Positions 51,441 through 59,625 are shown, numbered from the stretch's first letter. The stretch is DNA of 64,000 bases from Runella sp. SP2 (GCF_003711225.1 NZ_CP031030.1:6747501-6811500); one strand, 5' to 3'. The notes: generated from the sequence alone by a model not told the origin. Numbers and translations are program-made.

Positions 51441-52526
51441 CTATAAAATCACGTCTTCCAACATCTTGATGTACTGAGCGACTCCTTCTTCGATTTCGTG
51501 GAGGTAAATAAATTCATCCGCCGTATGCGAACGCCCCGAATGCCCTGGCCCCATTTTGAGCGAAGGGCAGTCGATGAGGGCTTGGTCGGAGGTGGTGGGA
51601 GAACCGTAGGTGTTTCTTCCCAAACGAACACCTGCTTGTACGATAGGATGCTCCATCGGAATGCTCGACGGGCGCAAACGTATCGAACGGGCGGCAATTT
51701 CTGATTTGATGTTTTTATTGATGATGTCAATGATTTCTTCCAAAGTATATTGGTCAGTCACGCGGACATCAATGGTAAATTTGCAGGAATCAGGAACTAC
51801 GTTGTGCTGCGTACCTGCGTTGACAATCGTCACCGACATTTTGATGGGGCCGAGCGTAGGAGAGACTTTTGGATACTGGTACGAACGAATCCACTGAATG
51901 TCGTCAATGGCTTTGTAGATAGCGTTTTCACCTTCTTCCCGTGCCGCGTGGCCCGATTTTCCGTGCGCAATGCAATCCAAGACCAATAGCCCTTTTTCGG
52001 CCACGGCTAAGTGCATTTCGGTAGGTTCGCCTACGATCGCAAATTCGATGGGAGGAAGGTCAGGTACAATCAGTTCAAGGCCCTCACGTCCCGAAATTTC
52101 TTCTTCGGCGGTGGCAGCCATCACAACATTGTAGGTCAAATGAGGGTTATCATAAAAATGACAAAACGTCACGATGAGCGAACACAGCGACCCACCCGCG
52201 TCGTTGCTACCTAGCCCGAAGAGCTTCCCGTCTTTTTCGAGAGGTTCGTACGGGTTGAGCGTCCAAGACGGATTCGGTTTGACGGTATCGTGGTGAGAGT
52301 TGAGTAAAACCGTGGGCTTGCTGGCGTCGAAGTAGCGATTGTAAGCCCAAATGTTGTTTTTTTTGCGGTGGAATGGAATCCCTTTGCGTTGGAAAAATGC
52401 TTCAATCAAAGCGGCAGTTCCTTCTTCTTCTCGACTAAACGACTGAGTAGAAATCAGTTGTTTAAGTAATGCGATGGCCTCTTGCGCAAGCGCGTTAGGC
52501 GATAGTGTCATGTTTGTTTCAGACAT
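51441..52526 (-). CDS. M20 family metallo-hydrolase (acetylornithine deacetylase-like)
   Basis: Zinc-dependent deacylase or peptidase. Seen: the metal-binding strand VLLNSHHDTVKPNPSW (His and Asp of the first site), LFGLGSNDAGGSLCSL (bridging Asp), ATAEEEISGREG (catalytic Glu and metal Glu), and a late SDQALIDCPSLKMGPGHSGR with a His. In Bacteroidota the closest well-known relatives act in arginine biosynthesis (N-acetyl-ornithine or N-acetyl-citrulline deacetylase), but one cannot separate these by eye. ATG 52526 is chosen; an upstream ATG at 52550 is in frame but less likely. Confidence 0.88.
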   Translation of the reverse strand: MSETNMTLSPNALAQEAIALLKQLISTQSFSREEEGTAALIEAFFQRKGIPFHRKKNNIWAYNRYFDASKPTVLLNSHHDTVKPNPSWTLNPYEPLEKDGKLFGLGSNDAGGSLCSLIVTFCHFYDNPHLTYNVVMAATAEEEISGREGLELIVPDLPPIEFAIVGEPTEMHLAVAEKGLLVLDCIAHGKSGHAAREEGENAIYKAIDDIQWIRSYQYPKVSPTLGPIKMSVTIVNAGTQHNVVPDSCKFTIDVRVTDQYTLEEIIDIINKNIKSEIAARSIRLRPSSIPMEHPIVQAGVRLGRNTYGSPTTSDQALIDCPSLKMGPGHSGRSHTADEFIYLHEIEEGVAQYIKMLEDVIL

Positions 52527-52636
52527 AAAAAGCTGTTTTGTCTGCCGCAAAGTTACGCAAAGGGAATGTATAGTTGACAGCTTGTAGGTTAAAATCCAAT
52601 GAATACCGTGGGTCGGGTTTTGAATTCGTCAGTGGG

Positions 52637-52729
52637 GTCGGGTTTTGAGAAACCCTCCACACGGTGCAGAGGGTTTCTCAAAACCCGACTTTTTAATCAA
52701 ATGTAGTGCAAAGGGTTTCTCAAAACCCC
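52637..52729. repeat. Mini-hairpin array of the gggttt-tgag family
   Basis: A 21-base perfect inverted repeat with arms gtcgggttttgagaaaccc.. (52637-52657) and the inverse (52669-52689), each arm itself a small hairpin, then a third inverse copy at 52711-52729. The same hairpin is at 2646-2663. Mobile or decayed interspersed repeat. Confidence 0.75.
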
Positions 52730-52745
52730 ATTATTTAATCAATCA

Positions 52746-53078
52746 ATGAACCTAGTGATTTCCTCCGCCGAACAGTTTCAGAATGATACCCTTCGGCCCA
52801 TTCTTAAAGCCCAAAATGAGTTGTTAGTAGCGCTATTTCGCCATTACTTACACAAGCGCAAAATCGCATTTGAGCGGTTTTCGCCCGAAGACCAACTGGC
52901 TCATATCGAGCAAATTATTCGTAAAGATTTACAATTCAGAAGTTTGTTGTTGGGAACAATTGTAGGTCATTTAAGCCCCGCGCAGTACCTGATTTTCCTT
53001 CAAGACGAAGAAGAACTCAACCGCCGAACCATCAACATGCTGATTCGCAGGCTGCAAAGTCAATTAGTGGCGGCTTAG
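52746..53078 (+). CDS. Conserved small Bacteroidota protein (unknown)
   Basis: 110-aa helical protein without signal peptide. The pattern AEQFQNDTLRPILKAQNELL, KRKIAFERFSPEDQLAHIE and IIGHLS-like TIVGHLSPAQYLIFLQ is familiar from a widely conserved Bacteroidota protein that databases sometimes label glyoxalase without any visible glyoxalase motif. Function unknown. It overlaps the 3' end of the convergent helix-turn-helix gene by four bases. Confidence 0.75.
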   Translation: MNLVISSAEQFQNDTLRPILKAQNELLVALFRHYLHKRKIAFERFSPEDQLAHIEQIIRKDLQFRSLLLGTIVGHLSPAQYLIFLQDEEELNRRTINMLIRRLQSQLVAA

Positions 53079-53281
53079 TCAGGGACGTATTCCAGAATGT
53101 CTCCAGGTTGGCATTGCAAAGCTTCGCACAGGGCTTCCAAGGTCGAAAACCGAATGGCTTTGGCTTTTCCAGTTTTTAGAATGGAAAGATTGGCGAGTGT
53201 TAAGTCCACTTTTTCGGCAAGTTCGGTAAGCGACATTTTACGCTTTGCCATCATTACATCTACGTTTACGACAATTGGCAT
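53075..53281 (-). CDS. Small Xre/YozG-type helix-turn-helix regulator
   Basis: 68-aa DNA-binding protein. Seen: MMAKRKMSLTELAEKVDLTL and ILKTGKAKAIRFSTLEALCEA, with the C-terminal CQPGDILEYVPD typical of the YozG-type subfamily. Such genes usually follow a DUF2975 membrane-protein gene, as here (gap of two bases), and are thought to regulate it. The promoter at 54259-54287 serves both. Confidence 0.9.
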   Translation of the reverse strand: MPIVVNVDVMMAKRKMSLTELAEKVDLTLANLSILKTGKAKAIRFSTLEALCEALQCQPGDILEYVPD

Positions 53282-53283
53282 GG

Positions 53284-54234
53284 TCAGATTGTGAGTTCTT
53301 GTTCTTGTTGAAGTTCGTGGCCTTTGCGGAAAATTTCGGCTAAGATAATGATAGCCAAGCCCATAAGAAAAGTGGTGTTTACTACAAGGAATGGATTAAA
53401 GGTAATTCTAAAGGTGTTGTCTATGTTGATTTTGAAAGGTGTAGGCATAGCGAGTGAGTTATGAAATACCTCAAATTTAGTAGCCATCGTGCCAATTTCC
53501 TTTTCCAATAAATAAGTACAAAACACATCAAGTGAGTCAAGTAGTGAAAATACCAATAAACTAATGCCGATCCATCGCAGGCGTTGAAAATTGGCAGCAG
53601 TGAAAATCTGGTACTTTCTAATGTCTTGTAAAAATAGGTTGATGCAAAAAAGCATAAATAGTAAAAATGCTGATTGAACGATTACTTGTAGCCAAGAGCA
53701 AGCTAAGATAAGCCAACTATAGTGCATGTTACTTGCTTTGAGCTGTAGAAAGCCCTTTGCCTCTTTGGGAGGGGTTATACCAAAGTAACTTTTAGCGTTA
53801 ATAGGGGCCTGGTCTGAGGTTAGCGAAAATGAAGAAATAATGGTGTCAGAGGGTGTGATAAAGCCCATCTGGTAGCGTTTCAAAAGTTCATTATTTCGTT
53901 TTTTTAGATGTTCTACATGATGACTTTCATCGGCATTTGCTTTTGTTTTTACTTGGTATGTTTCGGGGAAAAGGGAAGGGGTCGCTTTTGAACGAAAAAG
54001 AATAGTCGTATCCATAAACGATTCTCCTAAATCAATGGTGACAGGAACTTTGAAAATTGGGTTGGATAAACTCCCTTGAGATAGTACCACATTTTCTCCA
54101 ATGCTTAGCGTTCCTTTGCTATCTGATAATTGTTTGTAAAGAATGAATAAAGGAATGGCAATAGTAAAAGCAATGCACAGGTTACAAATCCAATAGAAGA
54201 CAGAAACGATTTGGGTAAATAACGAGCGTGTCAT
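53284..54234 (-). CDS. DUF2975 membrane protein
   Basis: Seen: four apparent membrane helices (about 10-30 near the N-terminus, 165-190, 208-228, 278-298), with an external beta-rich segment between the first two (about 35-165). This organisation and the coupling to a YozG-type regulator fit the DUF2975 family, though with a longer external segment than the usual 150-200 aa members. Function unknown. A good Bacteroidota promoter lies 25 bases upstream. Confidence 0.75.
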   Translation of the reverse strand: MTRSLFTQIVSVFYWICNLCIAFTIAIPLFILYKQLSDSKGTLSIGENVVLSQGSLSNPIFKVPVTIDLGESFMDTTILFRSKATPSLFPETYQVKTKANADESHHVEHLKKRNNELLKRYQMGFITPSDTIISSFSLTSDQAPINAKSYFGITPPKEAKGFLQLKASNMHYSWLILACSWLQVIVQSAFLLFMLFCINLFLQDIRKYQIFTAANFQRLRWIGISLLVFSLLDSLDVFCTYLLEKEIGTMATKFEVFHNSLAMPTPFKINIDNTFRITFNPFLVVNTTFLMGLAIIILAEIFRKGHELQQEQELTI

Positions 54235-54258
54235 GTTCGTATGGTTTAAGATTTATTT

Positions 54259-54287
54259 CAAAAGTAGAAAAATTTATTGAAAAACAA
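54259..54287 (-). promoter_or_regulatory. Bacteroidota promoter (-33 TTG, -7 TACTTTTG)
   Basis: On the minus strand, TTG (54285-54287) and TACTTTTG (54259-54266) are separated by 18 bases, matching the known TTTG..TAnnTTTG consensus of Bacteroidota. It lies about 25 bases before the DUF2975 start codon. Confidence 0.65.
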
Positions 54288-54311
54288 TAAATAAATATTT
54301 TTTATCAATAA

Positions 54312-55118
54312 TTATTTTCTCTTTGTTAATAAATCGTTTAGTCGTTTTTGATAGAGCTTAGACGTATCCAAATCGCGATGGGTGCCGTTGGGAATCGTAG
54401 TAAGGGTGACCTTGGCAGAGGTAGGTTCTTGAAGAAGAAGTTGGCTATTGGTGTAGGGGACGACGCGGTCGTGGGTGCCGTGAAAAAGTTGAATGGGGCA
54501 GTGAATGTGCTGAAAACAGCTATCGGTACGAAATTTATAACGGCTCAGCCATTCGTAGGGATAAATGGGCAATTGGGTGCGAAACAAAGTAGGAATATTG
54601 GCATAAGGGGCTTCCAAAATCAACAACCGAGGTCGGTGGTTGGCCGCCACGCGCGAGGCCATACCTGTACCTAATGAATACCCATAGACTACGATGGAGT
54701 CTTCAACACATTGCTTTCGTACAGCGTTATAGACATAGCCTGCGTCTTGGTGTAAAGCGGCTTCGGAGCGAGAACCCGTGCTTTTACCGTAAGTGCGGTA
54801 GTCGTACATGAGGACATCGTAGCCCCGTTGGGTAAAGCGGGAAGCGTACTCGCGCCCCCATCGGGTGAGGTTGTCGCGGTTGCCGTGAAAAAACAAAACA
54901 ACGCCTTGTCGTGGTTGGGAGGCCGTCCGAAACCAAAGGGCGTTGAGGTGTACGTCAGGGGCAGGTTTAAAGGTGACTTCCTGAAAAGGTTGGGGAAACT
55001 GATACCGAAAATCAGCAGAAAGAAGGGTAGGTTGAAACAAGATAAATGGATGCCACGCCCAGAACAGCAGCCCCACTAGCAAGTAAAAAGCGAACAAATA
55101 GACCAAAAAACGCAGCAT
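54312..55118 (-). CDS. Membrane-anchored alpha/beta hydrolase (ABHD12/13-like)
   Basis: Seen: an N-terminal membrane helix (about 3-25), VVLFFHGNRDNLTRWG (HG oxyanion region), VLMYDYRTYGKS, nucleophile elbow GYSLGTG (Ser about 150), acid in HGTHDRVVP and His in PNGTHRDL. 268 aa from the ATG at 55118; a TTG at 55175 in the same frame is less likely because it precedes a non-signal-like stretch. The fold is that of lysophospholipase/ABHD13-type hydrolases; substrate unknown. Confidence 0.86.
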   Translation of the reverse strand: MLRFLVYLFAFYLLVGLLFWAWHPFILFQPTLLSADFRYQFPQPFQEVTFKPAPDVHLNALWFRTASQPRQGVVLFFHGNRDNLTRWGREYASRFTQRGYDVLMYDYRTYGKSTGSRSEAALHQDAGYVYNAVRKQCVEDSIVVYGYSLGTGMASRVAANHRPRLLILEAPYANIPTLFRTQLPIYPYEWLSRYKFRTDSCFQHIHCPIQLFHGTHDRVVPYTNSQLLLQEPTSAKVTLTTIPNGTHRDLDTSKLYQKRLNDLLTKRK

Positions 55119-55310
55119 AAGAAAACGAGGCAGGAAAGACCAATCCGAATTTTTGGGGACTTTTCGAATGGACAAATTACAAAAAATCAGCGGAATGTCT
55201 TAATTTCGTCTTTTCCCAAGAAACTTTCTGAGAATCAACACCGTTTACTTTTATCCGCTGCAACAACAGCGAAAACCATCATCCCGACGATTCGGGAACA
55301 ACTATTGTAA

Positions 55311-56546
55311 ATGAATTCAACTGCAAAAAAACAAGAAACAGCGGTTTTGGTCGCTGTCACTACCCAACGACAGTCGCCCGAACAGACCCAAGAGTATTTA
55401 GAAGAATTGGCGTTTTTGGCTACCACTTTGGGTGTCCAAACCGTAAAGACATTTACCCAAAAATTAGAACATCCCGATAACCGCACGTTTGTAGGAAAAG
55501 GCCGTTTGGAAGACATCAAAATCTTCGTGACGGACAATCCTGTTGATATGATTATCTTCGACGACGAGCTTATTCCGTCGCAAGTACGTAACCTTGAGGC
55601 CGAGTTTAAAGACATCAAGGTGCTCGACCGTAGCTTGTTGATTCTTGATATTTTTGCCATGCGTGCCCAAACGGCTCAGGCGAAAATTCAAGTCGAATTG
55701 GCTCAGTATCAGTACATGTACCCACGACTTACCCGCATGTGGACGCACTTGAGCCGTCAAAAAGGAGGGGTAGGGATGCGTGGACCTGGGGAAAAAGAGC
55801 TTGAAACCGACCGCCGTATTGTCCAAGACCGTATTGCGTTTTTGAAGGATAAATTGGCCAAAATCGACAAGCAAAGCATGACGCGCCGTAAGGAACGGAG
55901 CCGATTGGTGCGCGTGGCTTTGGTAGGATATACCAACGTAGGAAAGTCAACGCTGATGCGCCGTTTGGCCAAGGCAGAGGTATTTGCCGAAAACAAACTT
56001 TTCGCTACGGTTGACTCTACCGTGAGAAAGATGGTGCTTGATAATATTCCGTTTTTGTTGACAGATACGGTTGGCTTTATCCGTAAGCTCCCCACTACGC
56101 TGATTGAGTCGTTTAAATCCACGCTCGACGAGGTGCGGGAGGCGGATATATTGCTGCACGTGGTTGATATTTCACATTCGTCGTTTGAAGAGCAAATTGA
56201 GATTGTCAATCAGACCTTGGCCGAAATCAAAGCTGGCGATAAACCGACGATTTTGGTGTTTAATAAAATTGATGCCTACCAGCCTAAATTAGAGGCGTTT
56301 GACGAAGTGGTTGAAACGGAAGAGGGCGAAGTAGTGGTAGAGCAGACCAAGGAGAGCGTGTTGGAGAAGTTAAAGCAAAGCTATTTGACGGGAAAATCAG
56401 ACCACGTTGTGTTTATTTCGGCCCAAAACAAGGAGAATTTGGATGAGCTTCGTGCCAAAATGTTTGATTTGGTGAAAGACAAGCACTTTATGATTTATCC
56501 CAATTGGCTTGAGATGCCTTTCACGAACTTTGATTTTGCGGAATAG
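55311..56546 (+). CDS. hflX: GTPase HflX
   Basis: Ribosome-associated GTPase that splits stalled or hibernating ribosomes. Seen: N-terminal HflX domain with TFVGKGRLEDIKIF, the Gly-rich linker GGVGMRGPGEKELETDRR (about 148-165), then the G domain with G1 GYTNVGKST, G3 DTVGFI, G4 NKID and G5 SAQN. 411 aa is normal. A tRNA-Arg gene follows 27 bases after the stop codon. Confidence 0.95.
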   Translation: MNSTAKKQETAVLVAVTTQRQSPEQTQEYLEELAFLATTLGVQTVKTFTQKLEHPDNRTFVGKGRLEDIKIFVTDNPVDMIIFDDELIPSQVRNLEAEFKDIKVLDRSLLILDIFAMRAQTAQAKIQVELAQYQYMYPRLTRMWTHLSRQKGGVGMRGPGEKELETDRRIVQDRIAFLKDKLAKIDKQSMTRRKERSRLVRVALVGYTNVGKSTLMRRLAKAEVFAENKLFATVDSTVRKMVLDNIPFLLTDTVGFIRKLPTTLIESFKSTLDEVREADILLHVVDISHSSFEEQIEIVNQTLAEIKAGDKPTILVFNKIDAYQPKLEAFDEVVETEEGEVVVEQTKESVLEKLKQSYLTGKSDHVVFISAQNKENLDELRAKMFDLVKDKHFMIYPNWLEMPFTNFDFAE

Positions 56547-56573
56547 TTTTCGAAATTCGCGCAAAATTCAGCT

Positions 56574-56645
56574 GACCCCGTAGTTCAACGGATAGAATAA
56601 GCGTTTCCTAAACGCTTGATATGGGTTCGATTCCCGTCGGGGTCA
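56574..56645 (+). tRNA. tRNA-Arg (anticodon CCT)
   Basis: 72-base tRNA: acceptor stem gaccccg/cggggtc, anticodon stem agcgt/acgct with loop ttcctaa giving anticodon CCT (56607-56609), T loop ttcgatt, discriminator A. CCA is not encoded. It reads AGG codons. The gene lies between hflX and the nucleotidyltransferase cassette. Confidence 0.95.
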
Positions 56646-56659
56646 CAACTTTGACAAGT

Positions 56660-56690
56660 AACTCACTGACTGTATGATGGTTGGTGAGTT
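56660..56690 (+). terminator. tRNA terminator
   Basis: aactcac / gtgagtt stem (7 bp) followed by ttgttttttc. Position right after the tRNA supports a transcription terminator. Confidence 0.65.
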
Positions 56691-56721
56691 TTGTTTTTTC
56701 TGGGACGCGTGAAGGGACGTT

Positions 56722-56793
56722 TTTTTGTTCTGCCTCCTTGGTGAGCCGTGCCACTCGTTCGCTCCATTTGTCAGAAATAATATCAGGTCTCAT
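56722..56793 (-). pseudogene. Truncated paralogue of the 76-aa cassette gene
   Basis: Translated on the minus strand it starts MRPDIISDKWSERVARLT, near identical to MQPNIISDEWSERVARLT of the gene at 57323-57553. After about 20 codons the similarity stops and the frame runs towards the tRNA. It is thus a cut-off copy, leaving only the N-terminus, close to the tRNA 3' end. Confidence 0.7.
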
Positions 56794-56821
56794 AATTTTC
56801 AACTGTTCAATTTCGACATCT

Positions 56822-57085
56822 TTACGCGGCGTTCTGGGCTGATATGGTAGGCGTGTTGTCTCGTTTTCTTAAATACTGGTTAAACTGCTCAATTGCGGCA
56901 TCGACGGGTGCCAGCGTCGCCAAAAACTCGTCAATACGGTTTCCAATCAGTGCCTTCACCTGTTGGCGTTGTTCTTCATTGAGCGTTTGAAGTTTGGCGG
57001 CAAACTCGGCCTTTATTTGGGCGCGTTCTACTTCACTGGTAGTATTGCCTATTTGGGTATAATACTCGTTTATGAAAGATTCCAT
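56822..57085 (-). CDS. Small helical protein (87 aa)
   Basis: Last gene of the four-gene cassette downstream of the nucleotidyltransferase. A single long helical pattern: INEYYTQIGNTTSEVERAQI, AAKLQTLNEEQRQQVKALIG, FNQYLRKRDN. No family recognised, no signal peptide. Six bases separate it from the 75-aa gene. Possibly a partner or substrate of the nucleotidyltransferase (inference). Confidence 0.6.
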   Translation of the reverse strand: MESFINEYYTQIGNTTSEVERAQIKAEFAAKLQTLNEEQRQQVKALIGNRIDEFLATLAPVDAAIEQFNQYLRKRDNTPTISAQNAA

Positions 57086-57091
57086 GAGTAA

Positions 57092-57319
57092 CTATGCTGC
57101 GTTGCCTACATTCCGTAATTGGATAGTCATATTTGAGTCTCGTAATAATTCATCAAGTTCGACCAGATGTTCGTCCAGAAGGTGTTGGTACTGCTCCACA
57201 ATAAAGTCGGGGCTGTTGGCTGCCTTGTGCCGTTCTATGGCTTCCAACGAGCGTTTAATGAAGTCTAAGAGTCTGGACACTCGTAATGTCCAATCTTCGT
57301 TTTCTAGTACTGGTTCCAT
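57092..57319 (-). CDS. Small helical protein (75 aa), paralogue of the next gene
   Basis: Shares a recognisable plan with the product of 57323-57553: both have Trp-x-x-Arg-Val-x-Arg-Leu near residue 10, Arg-x-x-Glu-Ala-Ile about 22-28, Pro-Asp then Gln-Tyr about 36-44, and Glu-Leu near 55. That pattern suggests gene duplication within the cassette. No known family. Gap to neighbours three and six bases. Confidence 0.65.
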   Translation of the reverse strand: MEPVLENEDWTLRVSRLLDFIKRSLEAIERHKAANSPDFIVEQYQHLLDEHLVELDELLRDSNMTIQLRNVGNAA

Positions 57320-57322
57320 TAG

Positions 57323-57553
57323 TTACGCTGCTTTTGCCCCCTGCTCAAATCGAACAATAACCCCATACTGTTTCATTAATTGAGCCAATTCGTCAAAATA
57401 GCGCGCGCGTAACTCCATATACTGTTCGATTGCCAAACGGTCGGGTTCGGGCTGTTCAGAGTGTATTTTTATGGCCTCTGATTTACGGGCTATCAATTCG
57501 GTGAGCCGTGCCACTCGTTCACTCCATTCGTCAGAAATGATATTTGGTTGCAT
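57323..57553 (-). CDS. Small helical protein (76 aa)
   Basis: Second gene of the cassette. Sequence pattern WSERVARLTELIARKSEAI, then PDRLAIEQYMEL, then helix with ELAQLMKQYG and a short strand VIVRFEQG. The paralogue at 57092 and the truncated copy at 56722 show the family has been duplicated here. No signal peptide. Function unknown. Confidence 0.65.
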   Translation of the reverse strand: MQPNIISDEWSERVARLTELIARKSEAIKIHSEQPEPDRLAIEQYMELRARYFDELAQLMKQYGVIVRFEQGAKAA

Positions 57554-57557
57554 GGTT

Positions 57558-58022
57558 TTAAAAGTTAATTTGAATGATTCCTTTCTCTCTTTTATTTACG
57601 AAAGACCGCCCAAAGTCAAATTTCCACTGTAAACGGTCAAACTCGAACAGTTGCCTCTGATGATGAGTTTCTGGATAACACTTGACAAAGTACCCGTCAA
57701 TTTTATTTCCTCTCCTAACTCTTATTTTACGCACTTCTTCTAGTTGTTTCTCGTACCGTTGATATGTACCGAAATCAACAAACGTTACAAGGTCAATGTC
57801 ATTTGGGTTACGTTTAAGAGTGGTGAAACTCCCATCAATCCACTGATAAAACCCTTCTCCTATAATTTGCTTGAGGTCGGAGAGGTAGTTTAGGTATGCT
57901 TCAAAAATGCCTGAACGAGTAGAAGAATGAGTAAAATCAGTAACAAATATTCGCTCAAACGCTGCTAAGTCAGTATCAATAATGTCATAGGGGACTAAAT
58001 GCCCGTAGTTGTCAAAATCCAT
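57558..58022 (-). CDS. DUF6932-like minimal nucleotidyltransferase
   Basis: First gene of a tightly packed four-gene operon. Seen: W-I-D-G64-S65-F..., followed by N-P-N-D75-I-D77-L-V (the GS-x9-DxD pattern of the nucleotidyltransferase superfamily), in a 154-aa protein with no other domain; the third acidic residue may be D83 or lie around 108. Such minimal enzymes often modify RNA, proteins or small molecules in toxin-antitoxin or defence settings; the target here is unknown. A -7 element is at 58127-58134. Confidence 0.72.
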   Translation of the reverse strand: MDFDNYGHLVPYDIIDTDLAAFERIFVTDFTHSSTRSGIFEAYLNYLSDLKQIIGEGFYQWIDGSFTTLKRNPNDIDLVTFVDFGTYQRYEKQLEEVRKIRVRRGNKIDGYFVKCYPETHHQRQLFEFDRLQWKFDFGRSFVNKREKGIIQINF

Positions 58023-58126
58023 TAGTTCATAATTTTAAATACTCCCTGTTTTTCCTGCGTAAAGAAGGGATGTGTCGTCATTCGGTGAGCTGCCTCCTTG
58101 CGACTTCGTCTAAATAACATTATAGA

Positions 58127-58134
58127 CAAAGATA
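58127..58134 (-). promoter_or_regulatory. -7 element TATCTTTG
   Basis: TAnnTTTG match on the minus strand about 105 bases upstream of the nucleotidyltransferase start. No good -33 partner was seen, so this is tentative. Apart from this and the terminator at 58158-58190 I see only AT-rich sequence in 58023-58326, plus a TTAAC-type repeat near 58295. Confidence 0.3.
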
Positions 58135-58157
58135 ATAAAAAACACTACTCTTAAAAA

Positions 58158-58190
58158 ACCAGAAAAGCCTCTTTCGGAGGCTTTTCTGGT
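58158..58190 (-). terminator. Terminator of the serine hydrolase gene
   Basis: accagaaaagcctc / gaggcttttctggt, a perfect 14-base stem with a five-base loop, 137 bases beyond the stop of the gene at 58327-59625. It also lies upstream of the cassette promoter. Confidence 0.75.
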
Positions 58191-58326
58191 AAAATGAAAG
58201 GGCTTTTTGTTAAGTAGCTAGGCAAAGTTAGTTTCTATTATTTGTTATTCTAAAAATAGGCTTAGTTGACTGATAATCTGAATTTTACAATTAACAGATA
58301 ACGATTAGCTATTAACGGGCTGTTAC

Positions 58327-59625
58327 TTAGTCATCAATGGATTGATAAATCACTTGACGGAACAAATTGTTGAGGTTATCACTGCTGCTTTGCGTCTGTT
58401 TCATGATTACCCCAATGATTTTTTCTTTGGGGTCGGCAAAATAGTTGGTGTTGAAATAACCACCCCATTCAAACGTCCCCGCACTTCCTTTCGCTCCCTT
58501 ATCTTCGCCCGCTTTATTGAGGAGTCCGAAGGCTAAACCGTGCGATGAATTGGCCTTTTCGCCACCCAATAAATCGCCTACTTGGTTGCTCAGAATGGTT
58601 TGTACTGTTGTGCGACTTAAAAAACGTTTTCCGCCCAATTCGCCGCCGTTGAGGTACATCATCAAAAACGTAGCGTAATCTTTGGCGGTACTTGATAATC
58701 CTGCTCCTCCCGAGAAAAATGTTTTTGCCCCTTTAATGGGGTACTCGGTATCGTAAAAAGTGTTGGGGTAGCGCACCCATTGCCCGTTTTGTGGCTTTTG
58801 AATCGCCACCAATCGCGAAGCTTTGGCGTCGGGCAAATAGAAGTAGGTATCGCTCATGCCTAACGGTTCAAACAACCGTTTCCGTAAAAACTCATCAAAA
58901 GGCATTCCTGACATGAGCTCAATAAAATAGCCCAATACGTCCAAGCCTTCCGAATACACGTACTTTTCGCCTGGGTGATGGTGGAGAGGGAGTTTGGCGA
59001 GCTTCTTGATATTATCGCCAATTTTGACAGGTTCGGTTGTAAACAAATCAACAATGCCCGCTTTGTGGTACATGGCCTTGAAACGCTCGTCGGCATCAAT
59101 GACTCCGTAGCCTAGCCCCGATGTGTGCGTTAGCAAATGACGGATGGTGATTTCTGATTTGACGGGTTCGGTGGTGTAGGTGGAGTCCTGAAATTTGAAG
59201 TTTTTGAGAACCGTCTGGTTTTTAAATTCAGGAATGTACTTTGAAATCGGGTCGTCGAGTTGAAATTTTCCTTCTTCCCACAGCATCATCACGGCCGTGG
59301 AGGTAATGGCTTTACTCATCGACGCAATCCGAAAAATATCGTCTCGCTTCAAAGAGCGGTTTGCTGCATTGTCGGCCATCCCAAAGGCTTTGTAATAGAC
59401 AATTTTACCGTTTCGTACGATAAGTGCAGATACGCCTGGAACGCTGCTTTGTACAATCGCATTTTGGAGGACTCCATCGAGGCGGTTGAGTCGCTCCGAC
59501 GACATGCCGACGGTCTCAGGGGCGGCTTCCGTAAGTGGAGGGGAATTTTTGAGCGATTTGGTTTGGGCTTGAACCAGCCCCGTCGTGAGGCCAAAAAGGC
59601 TTAAAAGGAGGAAAACTTGCTTCAT
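58327..59625 (-). CDS. Serine hydrolase of the beta-lactamase / class C family
   Basis: Exported penicillin-binding-protein-like esterase or peptidase. Seen: signal peptide ending at VQAQ (about 21), the catalytic IASMSKAIT (Ser-x-x-Lys), a second motif YVYSEGLDVLGYFIEL (Tyr-Ser in the position of YxN, with Glu instead of Asn), and a C-terminal GGYFNTNYF in place of the KTG box. These variations are common in this broad family, which acts on diverse esters, amides or D-amino acids. 432 aa is typical. Substrate unknown. Confidence 0.86.
   Translation of the reverse strand: MKQVFLLLSLFGLTTGLVQAQTKSLKNSPPLTEAAPETVGMSSERLNRLDGVLQNAIVQSSVPGVSALIVRNGKIVYYKAFGMADNAANRSLKRDDIFRIASMSKAITSTAVMMLWEEGKFQLDDPISKYIPEFKNQTVLKNFKFQDSTYTTEPVKSEITIRHLLTHTSGLGYGVIDADERFKAMYHKAGIVDLFTTEPVKIGDNIKKLAKLPLHHHPGEKYVYSEGLDVLGYFIELMSGMPFDEFLRKRLFEPLGMSDTYFYLPDAKASRLVAIQKPQNGQWVRYPNTFYDTEYPIKGAKTFFSGGAGLSSTAKDYATFLMMYLNGGELGGKRFLSRTTVQTILSNQVGDLLGGEKANSSHGLAFGLLNKAGEDKGAKGSAGTFEWGGYFNTNYFADPKEKIIGVIMKQTQSSSDNLNNLFRQVIYQSIDD

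Noticed and set aside
56608-56721. Full 64-codon frame entering tRNA-Arg as a gene
   Set aside because: Only the first 20 codons match the cassette gene; the rest overlaps the tRNA and its terminator, so it is a truncated copy.
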